From Paulownia fortunei (lineage: Eukaryota > Streptophyta > Magnoliopsida > Lamiales > Paulowniaceae): a stretch of 64,000 nt of DNA. Location of the stretch: NCBI GenBank assembly GCA_019321725.1, contig CM033106.1, positions 26,958,118 through 27,022,117 on the forward strand, written 5' to 3'. Positions 50,101 through 63,083 of this stretch are shown piece by piece (position 1 is the first letter of the stretch; each line of letters starts with the position of its first letter). A model generated the notes under the pieces. It was not told the DNA's origin, ran no database searches, and saw only the letters and a list, made by a program, of their open reading frames with translations. A program made the translations under genes and the position numbers.

Positions 50101-53100
50101 GAACAAATTGTAGTAATTAGTCTGGATATTATTAGAACAAGTTTCCAAACAATTGATGTATAAAAGAGAGCTTGAAAACAAAATTTGAAGCTAAAGTCAT
50201 TTGTTTTATGAACTGTTGTTCCCATCAGAAGACATAAACTAATCACATTGTCAATTTGTTCTCAGCCTGTCTTGATAAAAAGAATCCTGTGGCTTATAAA
50301 AGGACCTGACTTTGATAAAAACAAAATGTGAGCAAATAATAAAAGAAGAGGAAAGAATGATCCATGTTTGGTATTTGTACAAAAAGTGAAGTGCAATGAA
50401 ACAAACAAAATTTAAACAAGTGTCAAAATTGACAAACTAGTCAAACTGATGTCAGTCACTTACACAAGAATGGCTTTTCATTGCAATCATGTTATGGTTA
50501 GAACTCAAACTCATAGACAACACACCTAATTCAAAGTTAAAATACAATTACAGCTAATGCAGTGATTGGGCAAAAATAATATCATGCCTTAAACAAATTA
50601 ACAAATTTTGTGATATCCTTAGCAGATTCAGCTGAATCCATTTTCCTGCCCTGCTTTTCTGAGATGCTTTGCAAGAGTTCTTTTGCCCCTGCATCCATAT
50701 AGGAATTCAACAAATCAGGGATATGTATAAAGTGAAACTTACAAATTGAATTAAGCCATGTGAGAAAAAAAAAATCCCTTCCTTTACATAACTAAATGTA
50801 CATGAGTATCCCAAATTGATGAAAGAATTTTATCAAGATCTCAAAAATAACCAAATAGAAAAGATACATGAAAGAGAGAGAAAAAATCAAATGTTTCCTA
50901 CAAACAACTGAAATGTGTTCAGTCAGAGTGTCTTGTCAGCAGTGATACATTAAAAGCCAACCTTTGTCCATGAGGCCAAGTCCTACTTTAGATTGATAAA
51001 TGGCTCTCATAGATAAAACAATTTTGGCATCAATTATTTCCTCCACTAGTCTCCTTGTTCGTCGATCAAAAACCTGACATCAAAAAAAGTACCCCAGGGG
51101 GTTCATGAGAATGTGGTCCACTGCATTGATAGAATAAAAATTCCTGATGTAAATAGTTTTCAACAATCACAACGGACAACATCCCTCTGTTTCTTTCAGT
51201 TAGCAAGATCATACCACTTGATGAATATTAGTTTGGAGTATAAAAAATATCAAGCAACATGTTTGCAATGTATGGAATACAATTAAAAGTAAAATAATGC
51301 CCAGTGGCTCACATGTAAAGGAACTTCAATGACAGAAAAAAATTCACCCAAAGAAGTGCTTCTGGTCACACGCAGATGTTACCAAGAAAATGAGCTGAGG
51401 GGGAAAATTACCAGAATATGTGAAGCACTTGATCCAGACCTCAACCCAACTTCATAGGACGAAAAATGAGCCCATTCACTTACTTTGAACATCCACCTGC
51501 AGAGAAAATGTTGATCTTTGACAAGTCAAATGAAAACAGAAAGTTATCCACTATAATGGTTGTAAAATTGTATAAACAGTTAAGAAAACATTGCATGTCA
51601 AAATTCAACTAAACAAAGCATTATCCCATACTGATGTGGAAGCAATTACATAATTTCTACAGGTAGATAATAAGAACGGAAAAAACATTGTAATTTGTCT
51701 TAATCAACTAATAAGAAAGTGGCACACTTATGATAGTCAGGTATCCTTGCATTCTTTGCATCTCATTTCATTAAAATGACATCATGTCTCCTCCTCCTTT
51801 TCCTGGTAACATTTCTTAACCCTTGCTATCTTATGTCTATGCCAGAAGGTAAATACAAATCATAGTTAGAAGCAAGAGAAATTCAAGATTGACAAGTCCT
51901 CACCCATTTGAAGCCTGCTTATCAGTCAAGAATCCTCCAGTCATAACCTGATTTCCAGTCCCTTCGTCGAAACACAGGGTCAAATGAACCATAGTATTCA
52001 ACCTATCCGAGACTTGAAGAATTTCACCACAGACAGGACAGCAATTAATAAGCGGATCCCTGCACTCAAAATATTTTAAGCAAAAAAGTAAGAACTGTGA
52101 GAAATTCTAATGAAAAATCAAAGTTTAATATTATCGCAATGGGTTTCTGGCAATCAAAAATTGTTCAGAAATGAAAGCTCCATTTATATACTATATCTTT
52201 TCAGTCATTGTTAACTAGTTCCATAGATACTTAGCAGCCAAGGTATTTAAAGTACACCCAGGCTTTTATACCAAGGAAATCAAACTATACCTAGGGCCTA
52301 AGTTTAAAGCAAAGTTTCCCAAAAAAGAACCAGTCTCATGGGAGAGAATGCTTCCTATTAGAAGACCATGCCAAATCAGATGTGATTGATAACCTTTTCA
52401 GCCTTAAAAGAGAAGGGAATATCATAATGTGCACAAACAAATTAGTAATATAGTTAACCTGTAATCTGATATTCAAATATACAGCTATGGTTTAACATTG
52501 AGCAAAGATTCAACAAGACTACTTTATTCGGAATGTTAAGAGTGCTTAGCACAATCAGATAAATCCAAATGTCACTGGCATCAATAATGTAATGTTATAT
52601 GTAGTTTACCATTTCATATGTGACAAGTCATATTTATGTTTTAAAATACAGGAAATGCAGAACAGGGGTTTAACAGTCCCCTGTCAACAGTAGAAATTCC
52701 TTGTGCCATTGGACATGGACTTGTGGGACTCTAGTTCTCAATGAACGGCAAGGAAATAAAATCAATTGACATCGGAACAATTTGTACAGGAAGAAGGAAG
52801 CACCACTCCAGTACAAACAATTTCCTATATTTTCTATATTGTGAAGTTAATTTGATTGGTTTTTGTGTTGTGTTTATCCTTGTCAGCCAGACTTCATTTA
52901 GCATTTATATGCACAGACACATGGAGGAGAAAAGGAAAAAAAGAAAAAGAAAAATAACTAACTATGTGTGCTACATCGCCAGATTTATAGATGCACTGCC
53001 GATGAACTCCAAATCCGTGGTGTCATGCATCCTCTTTCTAGGAAAGAAAATTAAGTTCTAGCTCATACTGCAGTGCTTCATTTTTCTTATGAAATCTATT

Positions 53101-56100
53101 CTCTATATGATATAATTGCAAGAAGTAAGCTTCTTCTAAATGAGTTTTGAAATGCTAAGCTGCTGATAAGTGAATTATGAAATGTCAGACGCTTGTAAAA
53201 AAGTTTAATAGAGTATTTTATCCTACCAAACTAAGCTTCAGATTTCAATATAGCAAGACTGCCTAGATGGAATAAACAGCAGTCATGTAGACTGAAATGC
53301 CACCAGTGTGGAATACAAGTTGCAAGTTACACACTATTAGCATTTAAATGTTAGTTTTTGTTTCTTTAGAAGTCCTGCACTATCTTGGCGGAAGTAATTT
53401 CAATTCCTACAAATCAATGTTCTACTAGTTAATGTTTTCTGGATAGTCATACACAGTATAAACAATAAAAATGAGAAAACAGATAAGAATATACATAATT
53501 TCAACCAGAGTTGACCATCCAGTAGTTTGACCTTTATGTCTGCCAATTAACGGAGGTAGAGGATTAATGAAGACTAATTTTGGTGGAGGGCAGCCGCAGA
53601 TTAAAACTTCTAGGCCTACATACCTATATCCTTCCGCTTATTTATAACAAATGAAACACTTTCTGTTTACCATGAAACATTGAAAAGATAAGAAAAAAGG
53701 AGGAAGAAATGAAGTACACAAGTAAGAAGAATTGCAAGGGTTCTTCCCATTGCTTATGGAACAAAACACATTTATTACAACCAACACTGAGGATGATGAA
53801 AGGCAATGTCATCTTCAGTTTAAGGAAAGAGAGAGTAGATGTTTATTACATGAAGTAGGCCCTTCATGTAATGCCTACTTCATGCAATAGAGATAGATGT
53901 ATCCACAGCATTATGAATCTGGAGACAGAATTATGTGCTGTATTATATTTGGGCGAATAGAGAGTTCTTGTCTATAAGCAGAGGTCACGTTTTTAAACAA
54001 ACAAAAACTTACACTGAAGAATCTGTGTTATTACTATATTATTCACGTAATATATTGAAGGACAAAACAAATTTCACAACATACAGTTATAGAAGGCTCA
54101 AGTTAATCAACCAAAGAAGACCCAAGCAGGACACACCAGAGAGCCATTAAGCATAGAATCACAGTTATTGTGGATAAATTCGTTGACATGATAACATATT
54201 TAAAAGAAACAATCCACAAATTTTGCCCAAAGTAACAGATATTTTAAGAGCCTACTTTTCTTGTTGAACAGCTAGAAGCATAGCCAACTCATCCATGCTG
54301 ACAACTCCATCCCCATTCTCGTCAGCAGCTTTAAAAAGTTCCTCTTTCTGAAAACAATGAATGATAACATAAAAGAGATCATGAAACATAATTATAAATA
54401 TACTCAGCCATTAAAGAGGTTTTGGCATTCAGTTTACTGCTCGGCATTATCCTAATGCAGCATCTATGTAGTTCCCAATAATTATACACACTTGAGCCAC
54501 ATCCGTCAACTTGAAAAGAAAAAAACATGGTGATTCAACTCAAGCATATTTATTCTTAGAATGCATCTATCTCGTCACTTAGATTTCTTGATTGGAGAAA
54601 TGTGGCCCATAATGAATATAAGGAATACATATAGATTTTGAAGTCCTCAAATGGCACTTCTTCCAATTCTTTTGTGGGGATTACTTTTAGGAATAACATA
54701 ATTCTAATAAATGATGTACATGGCAAAGGAAGCAACCTTTTTTATCTAAGTGTTCTCTGACCACACCACTAAGGAGACCATTTTTCTTGATCAATGTGGA
54801 ATTGAACAAAATATAAGAAAAGATACTCCTATTCCATTTATCCCCCAATGACAGAAACATTCAGAGATTTCAAGATTCTGAATTGCTCCTTGGGGAGGAA
54901 GTATAGTGAAGGATGAGATCAAGACCAAGCTGAGTCACTAGGAGAGTAAACCCTTCCCACGTGTCAAGTTTAACAAATTAAAGAATGTGAAGGCCGCTTA
55001 ATAGTACTAGGGAAATAGGATGTGATCTTCATGGTTCATCCAAATTTAGCAATAAATCATACACACCAATGGTCTGAGAAACTCAGAAGGGTCAATAGCA
55101 AATGAAACACACTAAATTTTCAGATGCAAACCTTGGTAGCAGCCAGTTGATTGCCAAATGCATCAATTAGGTCGGAGAATTCGGCATACGAAAGATTTCC
55201 ATCTTCATTGTAATCCTGTATAAAGAAAACACGAGAAAGGTACAACTGCTTTCTTAAACCACAAAGAAAAAGACAATCCATGCATATAGGAGGCAAAATG
55301 CTTGTTGATATCCTTGCATCTTAAAATACTTGCAGGAAAACTTAGATGCTAGCCTCTTTAACTTTTCAAAATTGACATTGCACACCAATGGAGCATTCTG
55401 ATTATATATGGCATCCTGAAGGAAAGTCTAATATAAGAGGAGTGAAGGATCATCATCCAGCTTAATTTCTCATCCCATAATACACCCTTTTCCCTTTTTC
55501 TTTTTCATAATCCTGCATAGCTTACAATGTGCACAAACACGTCCGCATAGTATCATGTAAATGAGCTGAGAGCATTGCAAGTATGAAGTTGTGACAAGAA
55601 AGCCTTAGACACACTGTTGCAGCACAGAATTCCACAAGATCAATCAATTTAGCAACACAGAATTCTATGACTGTCAGCATGCTACAATTGGTTGCAGTTT
55701 AATTATTTGACCTTCGACATTCCCAAAGCACCTTAACTTTGCCCTGACATTACATTGTGTGGTAGGTGCAATCAACAAAGGTCTTCATCACTATCTGGTG
55801 TCTTCATCCTTTTAGCAAGGTCAATCATTTTAGCAATACAGCTTCTGCAATTAGAGGATAAAGTGTAGAAAAGCTACAATTGGTTAGGGAATAAGTATTT
55901 GACTTATCACTATTTAATCTAATCTCCCAAAATTTTCCTACCATTACAGTATGTGGTAGGTGCTACCTATAAAGGTCTTCATCACTATGTGATCTCTTCC
56001 TCCCTTTTAGCAACTATTGTAATTACCTGAGCCTTTTGACATACATCTTGCACAACTAGCATGAACTTTCCAGCATTATTAGATTATTAGAGTTACATCC

Positions 56101-59100
56101 CTCAAGTTCAACTATTATAGCACAAAAACCGGCATTGGGCCAGTTTATAATCCACCAACCTTCAGGCAGCCATCCCTTCTCTCTGCGCCGCCTTCTATGC
56201 CTCATCCCCAGGGTCTTGTATCCTAGCCTCTCCTCTCAAGAGTTCTTTCTTATGGGTTCTCTCTCACATCCAAATTTTTTCTGTTCCCATTTTGAACTAA
56301 CTCTCAATGCTAAACATTGAGCTGTTACATTCTTAATAAGGTGTGCCCTTATTTGCTATGAAGTGACAATAGTTTCTCTATTTGCAGAGGGCTGGCTTTT
56401 CAGTTTTCTCAAGCCTCACTACATCCTTATTATCAGCCACCAGGACGCCTCTTGATCTCAATGAATTAGGTAGAGTGTATCGCTCATCACTTCCTCAGTG
56501 ATCTGAGAAGGAACCAAGAGTAATCTGCTGTTTTATCTTGTACAGTAATCTTTTCAAGGCCTCCACCATTTCACTTAAAGTTTGAATATATGTCGGCTCT
56601 TGAGCTCATGGATCAGGTCTATGACAGATCTTCCATGGGCTGGACCCCAATTCACCCAACTCACTTGCCTCTATACCATTGTTCTACTCTCCAGCTCAAT
56701 AATTGATGCCTTTCTCTCACATAGCAGTTATTTCCTCTCAACTCTATGGAGCTGAGTCATTGCCAATGCGCGGGTAATGGACCTAATTCCCTAGCCCCAG
56801 GCCAAGCTGGGAGACTGGAGCCCAATTGGGTATTGAATTAATACTGTTCACTGCTGTCATGATGCTGTTCTGAACGAGCTGGTTAACTGGTCCATATTAA
56901 ACTGTATAATTGGAGCATAAACTTGGGAAGGGGTGAATGCACGCACGCACGGTTGCTCGTTCAGATTTGGTAAATTTACAGTCCCAGTCCCAGTTTCCTT
57001 GTACCAACCACATCTAGTACTGCGGATCAGTTCATAGACATGGCACCAGATTGACAAATGAATCAGGGCTAAAGGGAAATTCAATAAATTTCTCAATAGT
57101 CGAGTTATACACACATTGTTAGGGTCGTCAGAGTAACTAGGGTGTTCACAATTCGGTAAACCGACCGAACTGAGCTAAAACCAAAAATTTGGTATGTACC
57201 GAAACCGAACCGAAAAATTCAGTTCGGTATTCGGTTTTAATTTTTATGAAAATTCTGTATTCAGTTCGGTTTCGGTAAAGGTTTACCGCACTATACCGAA
57301 TGCCAAATTATTATTTTTATATTTTTATATATTTTTAAATTTTATTTTTTTGTACATATTTTATATATTATTTATTTTTATACTTTTTTTCTTTTTTAAC
57401 TTGCCAAAAATAAAAAATAAAAACCGAAAAAATATAATTTTAATTTTAATATTTAATTTTTAAATATTTTCTTATTTTTTTAAAAAAAATAGGTTACCAA
57501 AATACCGAAAAAGAAAATCGGTAATTACCGAAGCGAACTGATTAATTCAGTTTACTATTCAGTATGGCATTTTGGCATGCTGAAATTTTTGTAACCGGAA
57601 TTTCGGTTCAGTACGGTAATATCGAATGAACACCCCTAGGAGTCACTCACTGATCTTGTCCTCAGTTGCTCATTTCAGCTTTGCTAAATTTACCCTTTAC
57701 CAACCACATCTAGTATTGTGGATCAGTTCTAAGACATGGCCACCAGATTGACAAATGAGAACAGGGCTGAAGGGAAATTCAATAAATTCTTGAATAGTCA
57801 AGTTAGACCCTGAAACATAGATTATTAGGGTACCTGGGATTTGTCCCAACTCAAACCTTCAGATAATTCAATAAAAGGAGGGAGTAATTTCAAGCAAAAA
57901 GAAGCTGAAAATGCAAATGAAAGAATTGCCTTCACAAGAGTATAGGGTAATTATTGAGTTCATTTTGGAGATGTTATAATCAGATATGTCTTATCAAGTC
58001 AGGATATTTTAATTTTCACCCTTGCCTTTGCCATGTGAACTATCCAAAATGTCGCTTAGGGGATAATCACTCGTCTATCCCCTACACATACCAAGCATGC
58101 ACTTTGCTTAATCAGACGTAAACTTCCCACACTACAAAAACACTTTCCTGACTTACTAAGCTAACTACATGACAAATAATTTCAAGTTTCCTCATCAAAC
58201 ATTGCGCTAAAACTAAGTTTTGAGAGGTTATAACAGCCAAATCTCAGTACCGCATGCATCATAAATATGTAAAATCAGATCAACTTTCTTTCAGAATAAA
58301 GATATGGGCTAAAGCTAGGCATTAAGAAATATAACAAAAAAATTACTATTAGCATTCCAGTGGAACACTAGCAAACAACTTCATTCCTCATACGATTTAG
58401 TGAGGAAGGTGCATATGATGTCAATTGTACTACATGCAAAGAGTTATCACATACCACTATTGACAAAATACGCCTTGCAAAACTCTTCTCTGATTCCATT
58501 GGGTCCTGCAAATGTTATAATGAGTTCAAGGCATACAAATGGTTATACATCCCACGGAAATGAAGGCATCAAATATATTTGCACCTCAATTGAACATGAC
58601 AAACTTATATTGCCAACGATTCCTCCAGAAGATGTTGGATCTATTAGGTCATATACGCCTATGTCAGAATCTGAATCCTACAAAATAAGTCTAAAGATTA
58701 AAAAGAAACCATTATAAAAATTCAATATACACATGAAGTTGCAAGGAGAAAAGAAGGGGGAAAAAAGGTAACAATAGCACAACAATCACGCATGCGGATA
58801 GTCACATTTTTAGACTTATCAAAGAGTTGTCTAAACACTGTTTCTTCATAACATGATCGTCTTGGACATACTAGGTTTAAAACAACGTTTTAAATTATAC
58901 ATTGTACTGCTAGTCTTCCATCAGGCAAAAAAAGAAAAGGGAAAACTTAAAGCTGCCAAAAGTTGAATTAATTGATTGAAATCCAAGCATTAGACACAAA
59001 TTAACACACTCAAGACTAAAAGAAAAGCTGTAGCTATAAAAAGGATGTTTCAGCATCCATTGTCAAACCTAAACCTTGATCCCTTAGATATGTTGATGCA

Positions 59101-62100
59101 AACAAACGAACCCCAAAAGGCAAAAAACCACACCTGTAGTATTCATCAGTCATGTTCCTAGTCTTCATTATTTTGCAATTGTTAGTTTTTTCAGTTGAAT
59201 GATTAAATCTTCTCCACATTTTACAACTTCAGGTATTAAATTAAGTTGGTATGGTTGTTAATGTATGGACCGTTCGTAAACACCTGATTGATCATACCAA
59301 TTGAACATGAATAAACATACTGAGCTCGTAAGAAATACAACTACAGATATTTCTATTAAGCTTTGATTCAACAAGATGTATATAGGTAGGACAATATCTA
59401 GACCAAGTTGTATATAAATAGCTCACGTTTGACTGACATAACATATAAACATTTCAGGACTCTATTAAAAGATGACAAGCCTGAGTTATCTTCCTTACTC
59501 TCATCAAGACAAATAAGCGAGTAGCCCACACACTAATACCAATTCACAATTTAAATTTTGCTTCTTAACCCCAAGTAATCAAGTTTCCTATTGGTAACAG
59601 CTTAATTTCACTTACTTTTCTTGTATTACAGTGTTATTGTAATGAAGTCATAAACAAGATATTTGAAAATCACAAGTGAAAGTTCAGTTATTTCCTCATA
59701 CAGCTTGTATGATATGGTTGATTGGGCTTGATGGATAAAACTGTCCAGCACAATCCAATGTTTGCTGTAGTGGCCTGACATTGTAGGGCCAGCCTGTGAG
59801 CTTATTCAATAGCTAACTGATTGGTTGTCCACCCATGAGGGTTGTGATAACACAATCTGACATTGGCCCATAGTTATGATGTCCATTGTTAGCCCAATAT
59901 GCCCTCAGTTTTACATGTGAAATTACGAGCTGGCCCTCCTAAATTACATCTGCAAATTGAATTTCCAAATCCCCACCTTTTATTCATCCCCACCTCCTCA
60001 ATCTTCCATTACCACCAATGTTGGACCTCACCCCAATTGCCGCCGCCATTGCCATGCTGCCCTTTCACGATCATCACCAACCATAGCTCTGGTCCTGTCG
60101 AGCGTACCCTCCCTGCTAACACAACCTCCCTCACCCCCAATCCACCCAGGTGCCGTTAATTGGAGCTCATCCCCTGAGCTCCAATTTCGTGATTCTGGCC
60201 ACGTGGTCTTTCGCACACACAAACAGATCTAGTTCTATAATCACACCTTATAGGCGCTTCATATTTGTATCAAAAGCAGAATGAACATGTAAACCCTTTC
60301 CATAGACTGTACAGAGCTTTGTAATAATTGCCAAAAGCATGTTATACAACTGTCATGTCTCTGAAAACCACGGCAGACAAAATATGCAAAATAAAGTTAA
60401 ATGTCGGAAATTTAAAGCTCTAAAACACATAGAAAGGCAAAGAAACAGAAAACAAAAGAAAAAGAACAAGGGGCAAAGAAGAAACGAGCAAGCAGTGGGA
60501 CAATAGCGCAGATCGGTGGTGGCTGGTAGCCAAGTTCTTACGTATGAAAAAGAAGATAGGAAGAAGAAGAATTGGGAAAGAAAACAAAAGTAGAAAAACA
60601 AAAAAAAGGGGGGAAATAAAGGTGTAATTGTAAATTATACGTCAGATATTGACCCACAATTAATCATTTCTCCAAACATAGATTGCACAATCTATAAATC
60701 ACTACAGTAATTTTATATCAATCCTTCCACTATCCCATCCACCAAACTAAGCAAGCTCTGAAATGATAAAGGTTGTAATTGTTTTAATTATAACCCGAGT
60801 TTGATCATTGATCATTACTCAACAAGCAGGAAAAACATTTTGAGTCTGTGAAGAACAGGATAACTAACACCCTTACAAGTCTGGATCTTGGGCTAGAAGA
60901 CCACACAAGCACTAAAATTACTTGATCCCCAAAGTGGCTTTGGTATGAGCAAATGGTTTGGGAATAGGAATACCTCACGAGTTTACCAATCCAAGGTTAA
61001 GTATATTTGTTTCTCAAGGACAGCCATTCCCAAGAAACCCCCATGCCAAAATATGGGATCTCTCCTTCCTCCAAGGCCTATCTTTTCCGCCACTGCCAAG
61101 AAATGGGAAATGAACAATTAATTTTACCAAAACCCTAAACAATTTAATAATGGCAAAGCATGTTCCTATCTTCTTCACTTCATCCCATCTCTTCCTCAAC
61201 ATTAACAAACCACATCTCACTTATCTCAACCTCACCACCACCACCACCACCACCCCACCTGCCAGGCCACTAAAGCTCCTCCCTTCCAAGACAGTTGTCA
61301 TTCTCTCTAATTCTATCCCCTACTGAAGCCCCCATAACCTACCACACAGCCACTATTGTCACCTTCTCCTCTTTACCGACCACCAAACCAGCCACATACC
61401 AATAACACCCACCACCACCACCCCCAAAAAAAATAATAATAATAATAATAATAAATAAAAATAAAAAGAATAATAATAATAACACAAGAAAAGATCACAC
61501 TCATTTCATTTCAAACACATACAAACAAGCCAGCTAAAACTGCAAAAAAAGATATCAACCAATGTGGATAAAGAATACAACAGAAAGTTATCTTTTCTTT
61601 TGTCATTTTTTTTCACACTATCATTGCTTTATCCATCGACCATGAGAATGCAATCAAGTATTGGACCTTTGATTCTACTGTCATGCTTCTTATATGAACA
61701 TGTTTCTGATAAATGCATACTCCTATAGATTTCTTCTATCAAAAAATTTGGGTTTGGAAAATGTCGTAGAGGCTAAGATTCTTCTTCCTAGTTAACTTCA
61801 GAAGTTTGTTTCAGTTCACTTCCTTTTCCAAACACATGCACGAACGGATATATATTGCAAATGAATTCTCCATTCCACTAACATGTCCACCATGTAAAAT
61901 TGTAAACAAGAAGACCTCTAAGAACAGTGTATCTCACCTGAGTAAAAAAATCATATAGATCAATCTCACAAAAACCAATAAGATTGTTCTTGGACATTCT
62001 GTTAGTCTGCATCCAAAATAAAGAATGAGATATTATTCAGTTGGAATATTCGCATATTAAGATAGAGCATCGAGATGTCATTGATATAACTCGAAAGACA

Positions 62101-63083
62101 TCATCAATATACTTCAAATGAATGAAAACAGAGAGAAAGAGCAAGAGGGAATAGAGTTTGTTGAAGAAAACTGTTCTCCTGATTGAAACAGAATTCATGA
62201 AATGGCCTTAATAACAGCATATAAAATACACACCTCAAATACAGATATTCTTGCAACATGTGCCCCATTTCTTTCCAAGAGAAGCTTTTTCTCCTGTAGA
62301 GTATGAAACCATTGTTCACCTTAAGAAAATTGTTATAATGAAAACTATCCACATAATACCAGAGTTTCTCTTTAGTTGATTAGAAACCCTGGTTTTAAAG
62401 ATGTTTTTGTACATGATATAACTAAATATACTATCCGGAGGCACAAGAGAAATGAACTGTTATGGCAGACCCAAGATTCTTTATCATCTAATAAGAGAAA
62501 TTAGACAAGATGTCAAACTTATATGCCTTTCCTGATGCTGGTTAATAGAACCAATGACATGTTGCAGTAAATGCCACAGTAATAAGTTCATTACCAGCAG
62601 CAATTTAAGGATAAAAAACCGAGGCATGCTATCTATACAAGATATGAAAAAGTTTACTCTAGTGTGGATCTAAAGACTGCTTTAAATAGTGAGAAAAAAA
62701 TCTTTGCTCAGAGAGAAAACACGAGGCCAAATATCAATTTTTAGCTACACACACAGAAAATTGACTCCTTCAAAAAGACCTGGCAGTCCATTCATGCCGC
62801 AGACATCACCAAGATGATGTCATAACACCATCTTATAGTCCTCCTAAAAGTAAAAAGAATGTAAGCACCCACTTTGGCAACAGATTTTGTACCCTTATTT
62901 GAGAAAGATTTTTTGCCATATAATTTAAAACAAGAGTGTTCAGTTGTTAATTGACTACAATAAAGTATTATCTAAATGATGTGGTTGAAAAGAATGAAGT
63001 ATCATGCACTTGAAGAGAAGATTTATGTGTCAAATGAAAAATGTTCAAATATACTCACAGAATTCCAGACAGGTTGGTCGGTG
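44120..63083 (-). CDS. Calcium-binding phosphatidylserine decarboxylase (PSD2/PSD3 type), 5' end missing
   Basis: Decarboxylates phosphatidylserine to phosphatidylethanolamine in endomembranes. Nineteen exons join in frame (542 codons plus a split one): 63083-63059, 62293-62234, 62006-61938, 58677-58585, 58505-58455, 55215-55132, 54347-54256, 52059-51904, 51496-51412, 51073-50962, 50688-50588, 49246-49199, 46873-46727, 46329-46234, 46073-45999, 45912-45820, 45162-45076, 44978-44928, 44224-44120. Parts in order: C2-domain remainder (TDQPVWNS to NNLIGFCEIDLYDF), EF-hand loops DYNEDGNLSYAE and DENGDGVVSMDE, a C2HC cluster in the 52059 exon (Cx2Cx14Hx3C), then the catalytic domain with DYHRFH and the self-cleavage site FGGST, whose Ser becomes the pyruvoyl group. 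All introns are GT-AG except one GC donor at 50587. About 90 N-terminal residues, including the start and most of C2, lie beyond the window by comparison with the 635-aa Arabidopsis proteins. Confidence 0.93.
46874..49198. other. PSD intron, 2.3 kb, with GC-rich patch and short tandem repeat
   Basis: Non-coding between exons at 46873 and 49199. It contains an abrupt G-rich patch (about 47905-47975) and a 49-base tandem duplication (48838-48935). An old transposon remnant is possible but no ends were found. Confidence 0.45.
48838..48935. repeat. 49-base tandem duplication
   Basis: 48838-48886 is repeated at 48887-48935, both starting ATCAATGGAGAAAAAATG and sharing TTATGGAAAA near the end. It is intronic. 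Confidence 0.85.
52060..54255. other. PSD intron, 2.2 kb
   Basis: AT-rich non-coding sequence between the second EF-hand exon and the C2HC-cluster exon. Open frames in it carry no family motif, and no transposon ends were recognised. Confidence 0.5.
55638..56012. repeat. Tandem duplication, about 185-base unit, two copies
   Basis: Copy one (55638-55818) and copy two (55819-56012) both begin G-TCAATCA-TTTAGCAA, contain GCTACAATTGGTT, TGTGGTAGGTGC and AAGGTCTTCATCACTAT, and end CCTTTTAGCAA. Identity is moderate with small indels, so the event is not recent. Confidence 0.75.
56951..57124. repeat. Direct repeat, left copy
   Basis: Matches 57664-57830 in the same orientation. Shared blocks include CCAACCACATCTAGTA, CCAGATTGACAAATGA and AAGGGAAATTCAATAAATT. 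The copies are separated by about 540 bases that consist almost entirely of the hAT-type MITE. Confidence 0.85.
57139..57639. mobile_element. hAT-type MITE in PSD intron
   Basis: The ends AGGGTGTTCA and (reversed) CTAGGGGTGTTCA are inverted copies. Flanks GAGTAACT (57131-57138) and GAGTCACT (57640-57647) form an 8-bp target duplication with one mismatch. Subterminal regions are packed with CCGAAC/GTTCGG motifs, which is usual for this MITE type. The AT-rich core has no coding capacity. Length is 501 bases. Confidence 0.85.
57664..57830. repeat. Direct repeat, right copy
   Basis: Second copy of 56951-57124, starting GTTGCTCAT and ending ATTATTAGGG, with small substitutions and indels. Confidence 0.85.
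58678..61937. other. PSD intron, 3.3 kb
   Basis: Non-coding, with a CAC run at 61234-61256, an AAT/AAATAAA-rich simple repeat at 61432-61482 and C-rich patches at 59980-60150. No gene or transposon ends were recognised. Confidence 0.45.
61432..61482. repeat. (AAT)n simple repeat
   Basis: Around eight perfect AAT units followed by an imperfect A/T-rich extension with more AAT units, inside a PSD intron. Confidence 0.85.

Larger units (their letters stand above)
55216..58454. other. PSD intron, 3.2 kb, duplicated and transposon-bearing
   Basis: Holds a tandem duplication (55638-56012), a dispersed direct repeat pair (56951-57124 and 57664-57830) and a hAT-type MITE (57139-57639). The rest is unassigned. 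Confidence 0.5.

Noticed and set aside
59899..60232. Pro/Ser-rich frames in a PSD intron
   Set aside because: They reflect a C-rich low-complexity stretch; no start context, domain or splice evidence supports a gene.
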